A DNA stretch of 64,000 nucleotides from assembly GCF_003709565.1 (NCBI RefSeq), contig NZ_QNRC01000010.1, positions 62,001-126,000 on the forward strand. The letters run 5' to 3'. Source of the stretch: Paracoccus sigandri (GTDB lineage Bacteria; Pseudomonadota; Alphaproteobacteria; Rhodobacterales; Rhodobacteraceae). Of this stretch, positions 37,673-46,659 are shown piece after piece. The notes beneath the pieces are model-generated. The model saw nothing but the letters and a program-made list of their open reading frames with translations, was not told the DNA's origin and made no database searches. Position 1 is the stretch's first letter, and the number at the start of each line of letters is the position of its first letter. The translations under genes were made by a program, and so were the position numbers.

Positions 37673-38605
37673 TCAACCTGCCTTCTTGGTTTCGGCGGCG
37701 GCAGAGCTGCCGCGCAGCCGAAAGAGGTTCGCAAGCGCCTGGCCCAGCGACAGCTTGCCGACATTGGTGCGCTCGGCCAGGCCCTGGGTGATCCGGTCCA
37801 GGACGATGGCCAGGATGACGATGCCCACGCCGCCCGCGGTCGCGCCGCCGACATCCAGCCGCCCCAGCCCGGTATTCACCACCAGCCCCAGCCCGCCCGC
37901 GCCGATCAGCGCGGCGATGACCACCATCGACAGCGCCAGCATCAGCGTCTGGTTCAGCCCGGCCATGATCGTGCGCAGCGCCAGCGGCAGCTGCAGGTCC
38001 CACAGCATCTGCCAGCCGGTCGAGCCGAAGGCCTCGGCCGCCTCGATCAGGTCGCCGCGCACGTTGCGGATGCCCAGGTTGGTCAGCCGCACGACCGGGG
38101 GCAGCGCGAAGACGATGGTCGCGATGATCCCCGGCGCCATGCCGACGCCGAACAGCATGACGATGGGCACCAGGTAGACGAAGGACGGGATCGTCTGCAT
38201 GATGTCCAGGACCGGCCGCATGATCCGCCAGACCGTGTCCGAGCGGGCCGCCAGGATCCCGGCGGGAATGCCCATCACCGCGCAGAACAGGACCGAGGTG
38301 ACGATCATCGCCAGCGTCGTCATGGTGTCGTTCCACAGCCCGATCATGTCGATGAAGGCAAAGCCCAGCAGGGTGAAGATCGCCATGCCGCGCCCGGCCG
38401 TCTTCCAGGCGGCGGCGGCGAAGGCGGCGGTCATCACGATCATCGGGACGAAGCGGAAGAACGTGTCCAGCCAGCCCAGCACCGTGCTGATCGGCACCTG
38501 CGCGGCGCGGAAGGTCGGGCGGAAGTTCGGCACCAGCCAGCCGCGCACGAAGGCATTGACCCAATCGTCGAAGGGCAGGGTTGCAAGGTCAGCGGGGCTG
38601 ATCAT
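37673..38605 (-). CDS. proW: ABC transporter permease ProW
   Basis: A 310-aa inner-membrane permease with a long N-terminal extension typical of ProW, then six or seven helices. The EAA loop reads LIEAAEAFGSTGWQMLWDLQLPLA, contacting ProV. TMQTIPSFVYLVPIVMLFG is a family hallmark. Start at 38605 after GGAGGAG. The extended frame to 38656 is proline-rich and overlaps proV more. The start lies inside the last 17 bp of proV, which implies coupling. Confidence 0.9.
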   Translation of the reverse strand: MISPADLATLPFDDWVNAFVRGWLVPNFRPTFRAAQVPISTVLGWLDTFFRFVPMIVMTAAFAAAAWKTAGRGMAIFTLLGFAFIDMIGLWNDTMTTLAMIVTSVLFCAVMGIPAGILAARSDTVWRIMRPVLDIMQTIPSFVYLVPIVMLFGVGMAPGIIATIVFALPPVVRLTNLGIRNVRGDLIEAAEAFGSTGWQMLWDLQLPLALRTIMAGLNQTLMLALSMVVIAALIGAGGLGLVVNTGLGRLDVGGATAGGVGIVILAIVLDRITQGLAERTNVGKLSLGQALANLFRLRGSSAAAETKKAG

Positions 38606-39836
38606 CGGTCTCCTCCGTGATGGGCGCGGGGGCGGCGGCATCGGCGGGGGCGGCATCGCCGGACAGGTGGGCCAGCACGTCGCCCGGCTGGACCACGGCC
38701 AGCAGCCGGTCGCGATCGTCCGTCACCGCGATCGGCAGCCCCGCCCCGGCCGGACCATAGAGGTCATGCAGGCTGGTCCCGGCGCTGGCCGTGGGGAATT
38801 CGGTGATCATCGCCTGTTGCAGGGTGGTGGGCGCCGCACCGCCCTCCAGCTCCGAGGCGGCGAGGTCGCGATAGGTGACGACGCCCGCCACGCGCTCGCC
38901 CTCCATGACGTAAAGCGCATGGGCGCCGCCCTGTTCCATGATGCGCAGCGCGTCACGCACGCTGGTGCCCTGCAGCGGGATCGTCACCGGCGCGCTGCAG
39001 ACATCGTCGGCGGTGAACACCCGCCCGCGGTCGATATCGGCGACGAAGGCGGCGACATAGTCGTCGGCGGGCGCGGTGACGATTTCCTGCGCGGTGCCGG
39101 TCTGGACGATGCGGCCGTCCTTCATGATGGCGATGCGGCCGCCCAGCAGCAGCGCCTCGTTCAGGTCGTGGGTGATGAAGACGATGGTCTTCTTCAGCGT
39201 CTTCTGCAGGTTCAGCAGCTCCATCTGCATCTCGCGCCGGATCAGCGGGTCCAGGGCGCCGAAGGGCTCGTCCATCAGCAGGATGTCGGGTTCGGCCGCC
39301 AGCCCGCGCGCCAGGCCGACGCGCTGCTGCATCCCCCCCGACAGGTCCGAGGGCAGGCTGTCCGCCCAGGGCGCCAGCCCGACCTGTTCCAGCACCTCCA
39401 GCGCGCGGGCGCGGCGCTGCGCCGGGGGCACGCCGCGCACCTTCAGCCCATAGGCAACATTGTCGGCGACCGTCCAATGCGGAAACAGCGCGAAATGCTG
39501 GAAGATCATCGAGATCTTCTGCCGCCGGATCCGCCGCAGCGCGGCCTTGTCGGCCTGCGCGACATCCTCGCCATCGATCAGGATCTGGCCGGCCGAGGGC
39601 GTGATCAGCCCGTTCAGCATCCGCACCAGCGTCGATTTCCCCGAGCCGGACAGGCCCATGACCACGAAGATCTCGCCCTCTTCCACCTGGAACGAGGCGT
39701 CCTGCACGCCGACCGTCGCCCCGGTGGCGGCAAGGATCTCCTGCTTGCTCTTGCCCTCGCGCAGCAATTGCAATGTCGCCGAGATATTGCCCCCGAAAAT
39801 CTTGAACAGGTGACTGACCGACAGCTTCGTCTGCAT
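38589..39836 (-). CDS. proV: ABC transporter ATPase ProV with CBS domains
   Basis: A 415-aa ATPase. Walker A GLSGSGKST, signature LSGGMQQRV, Walker B ILLMDEPFGALDP, H-loop FITHDLNEA. The C-terminal 150 residues contain two CBS-like domains (VRDALRIMEQGGAHALYVM and TSLHDLYGPAGAGLPIAVTDD) that in ProV/OpuA couple transport to ionic strength. First gene of proVWX. CGGAG precedes the ATG. The upstream gap holds an 8-bp inverted repeat. Confidence 0.92.
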   Translation of the reverse strand: MQTKLSVSHLFKIFGGNISATLQLLREGKSKQEILAATGATVGVQDASFQVEEGEIFVVMGLSGSGKSTLVRMLNGLITPSAGQILIDGEDVAQADKAALRRIRRQKISMIFQHFALFPHWTVADNVAYGLKVRGVPPAQRRARALEVLEQVGLAPWADSLPSDLSGGMQQRVGLARGLAAEPDILLMDEPFGALDPLIRREMQMELLNLQKTLKKTIVFITHDLNEALLLGGRIAIMKDGRIVQTGTAQEIVTAPADDYVAAFVADIDRGRVFTADDVCSAPVTIPLQGTSVRDALRIMEQGGAHALYVMEGERVAGVVTYRDLAASELEGGAAPTTLQQAMITEFPTASAGTSLHDLYGPAGAGLPIAVTDDRDRLLAVVQPGDVLAHLSGDAAPADAAAPAPITEETDDQPR

Positions 39837-39962
39837 GAGGCTCCGTCTTCAGACCCGGATAGCAAGCCGGCGGATGCCGGCCGCGCGTGAATGAAGGCCC
39901 CGCGCCGATACCGGCGCGCCCCGAACGGAAACCGTCGCGATCCCCGAGGGCGGGACGCTCCA

Positions 39963-39990
39963 GGATAGGCGCCCCGAAACCTGCCTATCC
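39963..39990. repeat. 8-bp inverted repeat upstream of proV
   Basis: GGATAGGC (39963-39970) and GCCTATCC (39983-39990) are perfect inverted arms with a 12-bp spacer, centred about 140 bp before the proV ATG. The 20-bp centre-to-centre spacing would place both arms on one helix face, as expected for a dimeric regulator. No T-run follows on either strand. Confidence 0.4.
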
Positions 39991-40032
39991 CCCGAGGCTA
40001 GAGTCAAAGCCGCCGGAAAACAATAGCATCGG

Positions 40033-40053
40033 GCGGCGGATCCGACCCGCCGC
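40033..40053 (-). terminator. hairpin after the PLP-lyase gene
   Basis: GCGGCGG and CCGCCGC form perfect 7-bp arms with a 7-nt loop, starting 20 nt past the stop codon on the minus strand. A TTGTTTT run appears about 10 nt further on, so termination is plausible but not textbook. Confidence 0.45.
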
Positions 40054-40073
40054 GCCTGCCCTTCGGCCGCCGG

Positions 40074-41300
40074 TCAGCCCGGCCAGTCCAGATAGGCCTG
40101 CGTGCCGCCATTGCGCGCGGCAGCCAGTGCCGCGCGCGGATCGATGCGCGCCGCCGCCGCCGCACCGTCGGACAGCACCTTGACCAGGGCGTCGCGCACC
40201 AGTTCCGCCTGGCCCTGCATCAGGTTGCAGGGATCCAGCTGCAGATAGCCCTTCTCGACCTCGTGGCCGCGGATGACCAACGGCGGATCGTTGCGCCCGA
40301 AGGCTTCGGCGAATTGCGCGGCCGAGGCGCCCGCGACGCCGGGATCGATCCAGACCTGCAACCGTTCCAGCGGATTGCCGGTCGGGTCGGGGATGCGGAT
40401 CGGGGTGATGCCCGGCAGGTCCGCGATCGCCGCCTGCCACATCTGCAAGGCGCGGGTTTCCTCGGCTCGGACGGCCTCGTGGTCGCGCTCCATCCATTGC
40501 TCCATCGCCGCGATGGCGCCCGCGATGCTTTCCTTGCCGATCTTCATGCCCCGGCCGATGCCGATATTCTGCAGATAGGCCGCGCGGACCAAGTCCCGCG
40601 CCCCCGCGACGATGCCCGAGGTCGGCCCGCCCAGGAACTTGTGGCCCGAATAGATGGCGATGTCCGCGCCGCGCGCCAGAAGCCCGGTCAGGTCGTATTC
40701 CGACGCCGCATCGACGATCACCGGAACGCCGCGGGCATGGGCGATCTCGATGAAGGTCTCCAGCGGGATCATCCCGTAATCGACGACGTGATGGGACACC
40801 ACATACAGCGCGGCGGCGCAGGTTTCGTCCAGCGCGGCCTCTAGCTGGTAATCCTTGGCCAGCGTGGACTGCCCGACGATCCGCACCCCGGCCCCCGCCA
40901 GCGCGATGGCCTGCGACACCGGCGCGCCGTATTCGCACAGATGCCCCATCTGCACCGCCACATGCCGGCGCGGGCCGGGATCCATGGGCAGGGCCTCGGC
41001 GCGGGCTGGGTCCATGCCGGTGATGCAGCCCGCCACCGCCAGGGTGATCCCGGCGCTGGCCGAGGCCGTCAGGAACCCCGCCTCGGCCCCGGTCAGCCGG
41101 GCGATCACCTCGGAGGCGCGGGCCTGCATCTCGTGAATGCGGGCGAAGCGCGGCATCGCGGCAGCGGTCGCCCGCGCGACGCGTTCCGTGGCGATCGAGC
41201 CGCCCAGGGAGGTCATCGTGCCCGAGACATTGACCAGCCGGCCGAAGCCCTGCGCATCATGCCATGACCAGTCGATCGGATATTCAGTGTTTCTATTCAT
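40074..41300 (-). CDS. SelA/DgaE-like PLP-dependent lyase or aminotransferase-fold protein
   Basis: A 408-aa fold-type I PLP enzyme. The PLP lysine is in IYSGHKFLGGPTSG, preceded by the aspartate of VPVIVDAASEYD, and the start region GRLVNVSGTMTSLGGSI matches D-glucosaminate-6-phosphate ammonia-lyase/SelA-like proteins. It is not SelA, since no selenocysteine tRNA context is present. Members of this branch commonly sit beside cog3964 amidohydrolases, as here, and are probable amino-acid or amino-sugar lyases. Start 41300 with GAAGGG. The longer frame overlaps the IclR gene. Confidence 0.8.
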   Translation of the reverse strand: MNRNTEYPIDWSWHDAQGFGRLVNVSGTMTSLGGSIATERVARATAAAMPRFARIHEMQARASEVIARLTGAEAGFLTASASAGITLAVAGCITGMDPARAEALPMDPGPRRHVAVQMGHLCEYGAPVSQAIALAGAGVRIVGQSTLAKDYQLEAALDETCAAALYVVSHHVVDYGMIPLETFIEIAHARGVPVIVDAASEYDLTGLLARGADIAIYSGHKFLGGPTSGIVAGARDLVRAAYLQNIGIGRGMKIGKESIAGAIAAMEQWMERDHEAVRAEETRALQMWQAAIADLPGITPIRIPDPTGNPLERLQVWIDPGVAGASAAQFAEAFGRNDPPLVIRGHEVEKGYLQLDPCNLMQGQAELVRDALVKVLSDGAAAAARIDPRAALAAARNGGTQAYLDWPG

Positions 41301-41346
41301 GGGGAAGCCCTTCAGTTCTTGTGCTTGGTTCCATAACTGCGTAATC

Positions 41347-41363
41347 TCCACCAAAACGGTGGA
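41347..41363. promoter_or_regulatory. candidate IclR-type operator
   Basis: TCCACC-AAAAC-GGTGGA is a perfect 6-bp inverted repeat in the 70-bp region between the PLP-lyase gene and the IclR gene. Its right arm overlaps the ribosome site (GGAAGG) of the IclR gene, so occupancy could block both divergent transcripts and give autoregulation. Confidence 0.55.
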
Positions 41364-41370
41364 AGGCGCG

Positions 41371-42198
41371 ATGAGCGAAGAAGCGATCGGGGACGTCGTC
41401 GGGACGGCATTGGCGGAAACCGGGGCGGCCGCGCGGCGGTCGCGCACCAGCGGCATCGACCGAACGCTGCAGATCCTGGACATCCTGACCGAACGGCACC
41501 AGCCGATGACCGCCTACGAGCTGGCCAAGGTGACGGGCGCGCCGCCCTCGACGGTCTACAAGCTGATCGACGAGCTGAGCGACCGCAGCATGCTGTCGCG
41601 CAGCGGCGACGGCCGCGTCTGGCTGGGGCCGCGGCTGATGCGCTATGGCCTGGCCTATCGCGCCCGGATGAGCGCCTTCAGCGAGGCCGAGCGCGCCATG
41701 TTCGCGCTGAACGAGCGGGTCGGCGAGATGGTGCAGATCTGCGCCCGCGACGAGGGCATGATGCAGGTCGTGGCGATGGCCGAGGGCTCGACCGGGCCGT
41801 TCCGCGTGACCTCGGACGTGGGCACGCGGGTGCCGCTGAACTGGACCGCCTCGGGGCGGCTGCTGGTCGGGCATCTGCCCGACGAGATGCGGCTGGCGGT
41901 GTTTCGCGATTGCGCGCGCCCCTCGAATACCGGCCTGGCCGAGACCGACCCGGCCCGGCTGGCCGAGATGTCGCGCGCCGATTTCCTGGAAGGGCTGTCG
42001 GTGCAGATCGACACCTCCGAGGACCAGGTCGCCTGCATCGCCGCCCCGATCCGCGGACAGGACGGCGCCTGCCAGCTGACCCTGTCGGTGGTCATGCCGA
42101 AGCATCGCGTCGCCGACAAGTTCGACCTCGTCTCGCGCGAAGTGCGCGCGGCGGCGCGGACGGTGGAAAGGGCGCTGGGGCTGCATCACCGGGACTGA
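41371..42198 (+). CDS. IclR-family transcriptional regulator
   Basis: A 275-aa regulator. The N-terminal winged helix-turn-helix reads IDRTLQILDILTERHQPMTAYELAK followed by APPSTVYKLIDEL, typical IclR. The C-terminal GAF-like effector domain includes VPLNWTASGRLLVGHLP and AAPIRGQDGACQLTLSV. It is divergent from the PLP-lyase gene and close to RidA, transporter and amidohydrolase genes, which it most likely controls in response to the substrate. The last 13 bp overlap the end of convergent ridA. The in-frame ATG at 41137 would run into the PLP gene. Confidence 0.88.
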   Translation: MSEEAIGDVVGTALAETGAAARRSRTSGIDRTLQILDILTERHQPMTAYELAKVTGAPPSTVYKLIDELSDRSMLSRSGDGRVWLGPRLMRYGLAYRARMSAFSEAERAMFALNERVGEMVQICARDEGMMQVVAMAEGSTGPFRVTSDVGTRVPLNWTASGRLLVGHLPDEMRLAVFRDCARPSNTGLAETDPARLAEMSRADFLEGLSVQIDTSEDQVACIAAPIRGQDGACQLTLSVVMPKHRVADKFDLVSREVRAAARTVERALGLHHRD

Positions 42199-42692
42199 TC
42201 CGCAGCTGGGCCGGCCATCTCGAAGATCGCCTCGATCTCGACCGAGATGCGGTTGGGCAGCGACCCCACCCCGAAGGCCGAGCGCGCATGCGCCCCCGCC
42301 TCGCCGAAGACCTGGGCCAGCAGGTTCGAGGCGCCGTCGATGACATAGGGGTGGCGCTCGAAATCGGGTTCGGCATTGACCATGCCCAGAAGCTTCACCA
42401 CCCCCGCCACGCGGTCCAGAGAGCCAAGGCTGTCGCGCAGCGCGGTCAGGATGTTCAGCGCCACCAGCCGCGCATGTTCGCGCGCCTCCTCGGCGCTGAT
42501 CTCGCTGCCGACCTTGCCGCGGATCAGCGTGCCGTCCGCGCGCACCGGCCCCTGCCCCGACACATAGATCATGTTGCCCGCCCGGCGGACATTGCGGAAC
42601 GATCCGATCGGGGACGGCGCGGCCGCGGGCAGGTCGATGCCCAGGGCGGCCAGGCGGGTTTCGGGGGTGATCGCCAAAGGCTCAGTGTCCAT
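42186..42692 (-). CDS. RidA-family protein
   Basis: A 168-aa RidA/YjgF-type protein, longer than the ~130-aa RidA because of an N-terminal extension (ITPETRLAALGIDLPAAAPSPIGSF). Core motifs are MIYVSGQGPV, VKLLGMVNAEPDF and the C-terminal SVEIEAIFEM. RidA proteins hydrolyse enamine/imine intermediates produced by PLP lyases, so it fits the SelA/DgaE-like enzyme next to it. ATG 42692 follows GAGGA and overlaps the OppF-like gene end by 11 bp. Confidence 0.88.
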   Translation of the reverse strand: MDTEPLAITPETRLAALGIDLPAAAPSPIGSFRNVRRAGNMIYVSGQGPVRADGTLIRGKVGSEISAEEAREHARLVALNILTALRDSLGSLDRVAGVVKLLGMVNAEPDFERHPYVIDGASNLLAQVFGEAGAHARSAFGVGSLPNRISVEIEAIFEMAGPAADQSR

Positions 42693-43644
42693 AAAGTTCC
42701 TCGGTTCGCTTGCAATAGCTTTGGTGATGGGCGGAAATCGTCCGGGCCTGAGGCGCGCCGGCCTCGCATCCGGGCGCGGCATGGGGGCAGCGGGTGCGGA
42801 AGACGCAGCCCGAGGGCGGGGCCAGCGGGCTGGGAATGTCGCCCTGCAGCAGCTGCCGGTTGCGCGCGGCGCGCGGATCGGGCTGCGGAATGGCCGAGGT
42901 CAGCGCCCGCGTATAGGGATGGGCCGAGGCGCGATGCACCCTGTCGGTCGGCCCGATCTCCATCATCCGACCCAGATACAGGACCGCCACCCGGTCGCAG
43001 AGATAGTTCACCACCGACAGGTCATGGGCGATGAACAGCATCGTCAGGTTGCGCCGGTCGCGCAGTTCCAGCAGCAGGTTCAGCACCTGCGCCTGGATCG
43101 ACACGTCCAGCGCCGAGACGCTTTCATCGGCGACGATGAATTCCGGCTCCAGCGCCAGGGCGCGGGCGATGCCGATGCGCTGGCGCTGGCCGCCGGAAAA
43201 GGCATGCGGCCAGCGGTTCATGTGATCGGCGCTGAGGCCGACCTCTTCCAGCAGCGCGGCCACCCGGTCGCGGCGATCCGTGCGGCTGCCGATGCCGAAG
43301 GCGCGCAGCCCCTCGGCGATCAGGTCGCCGACCTTCAGCCGCGGGTTCAGCGACGACATCGGGTCCTGAAAGATGATCTGCATGCGCCGCCGCATCTGCC
43401 GCATCTCCTCGGCGCCAAGCGCGGCAATGTCGGTGCCGTCGAAGCGGATCTGGCCGCTGGTCGGCTGGATCAGGCGCAACAGCGCGCGGCCGAGCGTGGT
43501 CTTGCCGGAGCCGCTTTCGCCCACCAGCCCCATGATCGAGCCGCGCGGGATGTCGAAGCTGACATCCTCGACCGCGTGGACCGTGCCCGCGGGGGTATGA
43601 AAACGCTTGGTCAGGTTGCGCACCTGCAAAAGGGGCCCGGTCAT
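42682..43644 (-). CDS. dipeptide/oligopeptide ABC transporter ATPase (DppF/OppF-like)
   Basis: A 320-aa ATPase of the peptide/nickel transporter family. Walker A GESGSGKTT, signature FSGGQRQRI, Walker B FIVADESVSALD, H-loop FIAHDLSVV. The C-terminal oligopeptide-specific extension contains CVFRTRCPHAAPGC, a cysteine set that may bind a cluster or zinc. It works with the DppD-like ATPase whose stop it overlaps by 4 bp (ATGA). Confidence 0.9.
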   Translation of the reverse strand: MTGPLLQVRNLTKRFHTPAGTVHAVEDVSFDIPRGSIMGLVGESGSGKTTLGRALLRLIQPTSGQIRFDGTDIAALGAEEMRQMRRRMQIIFQDPMSSLNPRLKVGDLIAEGLRAFGIGSRTDRRDRVAALLEEVGLSADHMNRWPHAFSGGQRQRIGIARALALEPEFIVADESVSALDVSIQAQVLNLLLELRDRRNLTMLFIAHDLSVVNYLCDRVAVLYLGRMMEIGPTDRVHRASAHPYTRALTSAIPQPDPRAARNRQLLQGDIPSPLAPPSGCVFRTRCPHAAPGCEAGAPQARTISAHHQSYCKRTEELYGH

Positions 43645-44666
43645 GCGGCCTCTCCGGCGAAGTCGAAGATGCAGGCCGACAGGTGGCCGGGCGCCTTGGG
43701 TTCCAGCGATACGGGTTCGCGGCAGGCCGGGCGGGCATGGGGACAGCGCGGCGCGAAGGCGCAGCCCGGCGGCAGCGCGCTCAGCGGCGGAACCGAGCCG
43801 GGGATCGGCACCAGCCGGTCGTCCGGCCCCAGCCCCTCGCGCGGGATCGAGGCCAGCAGGCCCCGCGTATAGGGGTGGCGCGTGCGGTCGAACAGGTCCA
43901 GCACGCCGGCCTGCTCGACCACGGCGCCGGCATACATGACCGCCACATCGTCGGCCATCTCGGCGACCACGCCCATGTCATGGGTGATGAACAGGATCGA
44001 CATGCCCAACTCCTTCTGAAGCCGCCGCATCAGGTCCAGGATCTGCGCCTGGATGGTCACGTCCAGCGCCGTCGTCGGCTCGTCCGCGATCAGCAGCGCC
44101 GGGCGGCAGATCAGCCCCATGGCGATCATCACCCGCTGGCGCATCCCGCCGGACAGCTCGTGCGGATAGGCGTCGACGCGGGCCGCCGCGCCGGGGATCT
44201 CGACCAGCTCCAGCATCTCGATCACCCGCCGGCGCCGTTCGGCCGCGCGCAGATCCTGGTGCAGCAGCAGCATCTCGCCGATCTGGTCGCCGATGGTGAA
44301 CAGCGGGTTCAGCGAGGACATCGGCTCCTGGAAGATCATCGAGATGCCGGGGCCGCGCAGCGCCCGGAACCCGGCGCCGTCCAGCCGCGCCAGATCCGTG
44401 ACCCTCCCGTCGGGGGTGCGGAAATCCAGCCGTCCCGACAGGATCCGCCCCGAGGGCGGCAGCAGCCCCATCAGCGCCAGCGACGTGACCGACTTGCCCG
44501 AGCCGCTTTCGCCGACCAGCGCCAGCGTCCGCCCCCGGCCGAGCGTGAAGCTGACGTCGCGCAGGGCCGCGACCCTGGCCGTGCCGCGGCCGAAACCGAC
44601 GCTGAGACCCTCGACCGACAGGATGGTGTCGCCGGGCGTCCGCATTGCCTCCCGATGCCCCGTCAT
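43641..44666 (-). CDS. dipeptide/oligopeptide ABC transporter ATPase (DppD/OppD-like)
   Basis: A 341-aa ATPase. Walker [10 protein letters not shown], signature LSGGMRQRV, Walker [14 protein letters not shown]-loop FITHDMGVV, and a C-terminal peptide-transporter extension with [14 protein letters not shown]. Start at 44666 chosen because GGGGAGG lies 8 nt upstream. It follows the amidohydrolase gene after 4 bp, so the hydrolase is embedded in the transporter operon. Confidence 0.9.
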   Translation of the reverse strand: MTGHREAMRTPGDTILSVEGLSVGFGRGTARVAALRDVSFTLGRGRTLALVGESGSGKSVTSLALMGLLPPSGRILSGRLDFRTPDGRVTDLARLDGAGFRALRGPGISMIFQEPMSSLNPLFTIGDQIGEMLLLHQDLRAAERRRRVIEMLELVEIPGAAARVDAYPHELSGGMRQRVMIAMGLICRPALLIADEPTTALDVTIQAQILDLMRRLQKELGMSILFITHDMGVVAEMADDVAVMYAGAVVEQAGVLDLFDRTRHPYTRGLLASIPREGLGPDDRLVPIPGSVPPLSALPPGCAFAPRCPHARPACREPVSLEPKAPGHLSACIFDFAGEAA

Positions 44667-44670
44667 GGCG

Positions 44671-45795
44671 TCACCTCCCCGGCGGCAGGCGGCGCGCGGC
44701 GGGCCGGGCATCGTCGCCCAGCACCGTCAGGCGCGGCTCGAACACCTGCGCCAGCACCATCCGGTTGGCCTGGCTGTCCATGACCTCGATGGCCGCGTCC
44801 TGCAGATCGAAGGCGGTGAAATCCGCGCGCATTCCCGGCGCCAGCCCGTCCCCGCCCGACAGGCCCAGGACCGAACGCGGCGCGGTGGTCGCGGCGCGGA
44901 CGCAATCCTCGAAGGGCAGGCCCACGGCCAGCAGCTTGGACATGGTGGTCGCCATGTCCTGGACCGGGCTGTCCATCGAGTTCCGGTGCAGGTCGGTCGA
45001 GATCGAGAAGGGCCGCAGCCCGTCGGCGATCGAGGCGCGCGCGGTCTGGAAATTGAACGAGGCGCCGCCATGGCCGATATCCATCAGGATGCCGCGCCCG
45101 GCCAGTTCGCTGGCCTGGCGGAACAGCGCCTCGGTATCGCGGATCGAGCCCGCCGGCTTGCCGTTGAAGCAATGGGTGACGATGTCGCCGGGCGTCAGGA
45201 TGTCGAACACCTCGTCGATCAGCGGGGGCGGCTCGCCCACATGGACCATCAGCGGCAGGTCGACCATCTCGGCCACGCGCTTGGCGATCTTGGCGGGCGT
45301 GATGCCCCAGCTGCCCACGATCACGCCCGAGGCGCGGACCTTGATGCCGCAGATCACGTCGCGGTTCGCCTCGATCACGGCCAGCGTGCGGTCGATGTCG
45401 ATCGAGCGCCAGTCGGTCAGTTCCGGCACCCGGTTGCAGGCGACAAGGCCGATCGAGCCGATGTTCAGGAAGGCCCGGATCGTCTCGCTGGCGGGTTCGA
45501 TGACATATTCGCGCAGCCCGTGAAAGCTGGCCTCTCCGGCCGATCCGGCATCGGCCATGGCGGTGACGCCGGTGGGCCGGCCGGCTTCCCAGGCGCGGAT
45601 CGAGATGTCGGTGCCGCCATGCCAGACATGCACATGCAGGTCGCACCAGCCGGGCGACAGCCACGCCCCCTTCAGGTCCAGCAGCTCGGCGCCCTCGACC
45701 GGCCCGGCCGCCACCCGGCCGGCCGCATCGACGAAGATCCGGTCCGGGGCGCCGTCGAAGCCGACGGGTTTGAAATTCGTCAGTGTCAGCGGCAT
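44671..45795 (-). CDS. cog3964-type amidohydrolase/deacetylase
   Basis: A 374-aa metal-dependent hydrolase of the amidohydrolase superfamily. Metal-site residues are visible: HVHVWHGG (HxH), lysine in ICGIKVRASG (carbamylated lysine), MVHVGEPP, VTHCFNG and the aspartate/histidine of MDIGHGGASFNF. It is often misannotated as dihydroorotase. A characterised member of this group, Atu3266, hydrolyses acetyl-(R)-mandelate. Here it probably deacylates the imported compound before the PLP lyase acts. It starts directly at the end of the permease gene with no gap. Confidence 0.85.
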   Translation of the reverse strand: MPLTLTNFKPVGFDGAPDRIFVDAAGRVAAGPVEGAELLDLKGAWLSPGWCDLHVHVWHGGTDISIRAWEAGRPTGVTAMADAGSAGEASFHGLREYVIEPASETIRAFLNIGSIGLVACNRVPELTDWRSIDIDRTLAVIEANRDVICGIKVRASGVIVGSWGITPAKIAKRVAEMVDLPLMVHVGEPPPLIDEVFDILTPGDIVTHCFNGKPAGSIRDTEALFRQASELAGRGILMDIGHGGASFNFQTARASIADGLRPFSISTDLHRNSMDSPVQDMATTMSKLLAVGLPFEDCVRAATTAPRSVLGLSGGDGLAPGMRADFTAFDLQDAAIEVMDSQANRMVLAQVFEPRLTVLGDDARPAARRLPPGR

Positions 45796-46659
45796 TCAGG
45801 TCTCCTTGGCAAGTTTCGGGTCCAGCGCGTCGCGCAGCCCGTCCCCGACGATCTGCAAGGACAGGACCGAGATCGCGATGGCGAGGCCGGGAAAGAGGAT
45901 CAGGAAGAAGGCGTTGTCGATATATTGCCGCCCCTCGTTCACCATGATGCCCCAGGTGGGGGTCCGGGGATCGACGCCGACGCCCAGGAAGGACAGGCCC
46001 GCCTCGGCCAGCATGGCATAGGCGAAGATGAAGGTGGCCTGGACCAGGATCGGCGACAGGATGTTGCGCAGCACATGCGTGACCATGATCGTCGGCGTGC
46101 GCGTGCCAAGCGCGCGGGCGGCCTCGACATAGGGCAGCTCGCGGATGACCAGCGTCGAGGCGCGCACGATCCGGGCGATGCGCGGCGTATAGACGATCGA
46201 CAGCGCAAGGATCACGTTCGTCATCGAGCCGCCGAAGATCGCCACCAGCGACAGGGCCAGCAGGATGTCGGGAAAGGCCATCAGCGCGTCGATCAGCCGC
46301 GACAGCGGCGTGTCCAGCCGCCGGAAGAAGCCCGCGACCAGCCCGATCAGGATGCCCGCGGCCGAGGACAGCAGCGCCACCCCCAGCCCGATGCCCAGGG
46401 ACACCTGCCCGGCGACCAGCAGCCGGCCCAGAAGGTCGCGCCCGAAGGCGTCGGTGCCCAGCAGGTGGTCGCCCCCCGGCGCGATCAGCCGGTTGCGGAC
46501 CGACATCCCGCCGATCTCGGTCACGCCCAGGGCGGGCAGCAGGAAACAGGCCGCGATGATCGCCAGGAACACCGCCAGCGCGACGACGCTGGAGGGGCGC
46601 TGGAACAGCAGCTTGCGGAAACCGGGGGCCGCGACGGCGGCGGAAGCGGGGCCGGACAT
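45796..46659 (-). CDS. dipeptide-type ABC permease (DppC-like)
   Basis: A 287-aa permease with six helices, N-terminal OppC-N region (FRKLLFQRPSSVVALAVFLAIIAA) and the loop HLLGTDAFGRDLLGRLL typical of DppC. EAA loop: YVEAARALGTRTPTIMVTHVLRN. Its ATG shares one base with the stop of the DppB-like gene (TGATG). It forms the importer pore with that partner. Confidence 0.9.
   Translation of the reverse strand: MSGPASAAVAAPGFRKLLFQRPSSVVALAVFLAIIAACFLLPALGVTEIGGMSVRNRLIAPGGDHLLGTDAFGRDLLGRLLVAGQVSLGIGLGVALLSSAAGILIGLVAGFFRRLDTPLSRLIDALMAFPDILLALSLVAIFGGSMTNVILALSIVYTPRIARIVRASTLVIRELPYVEAARALGTRTPTIMVTHVLRNILSPILVQATFIFAYAMLAEAGLSFLGVGVDPRTPTWGIMVNEGRQYIDNAFFLILFPGLAIAISVLSLQIVGDGLRDALDPKLAKET

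Noticed and set aside
40074..41300. Selenocysteine synthase SelA
   Set aside because: It resembles SelA in fold, but the start region and the neighbourhood (amidohydrolase, RidA, peptide transporter) fit the DgaE/SelA-like lyase branch, and no selB or tRNA-Sec is nearby.
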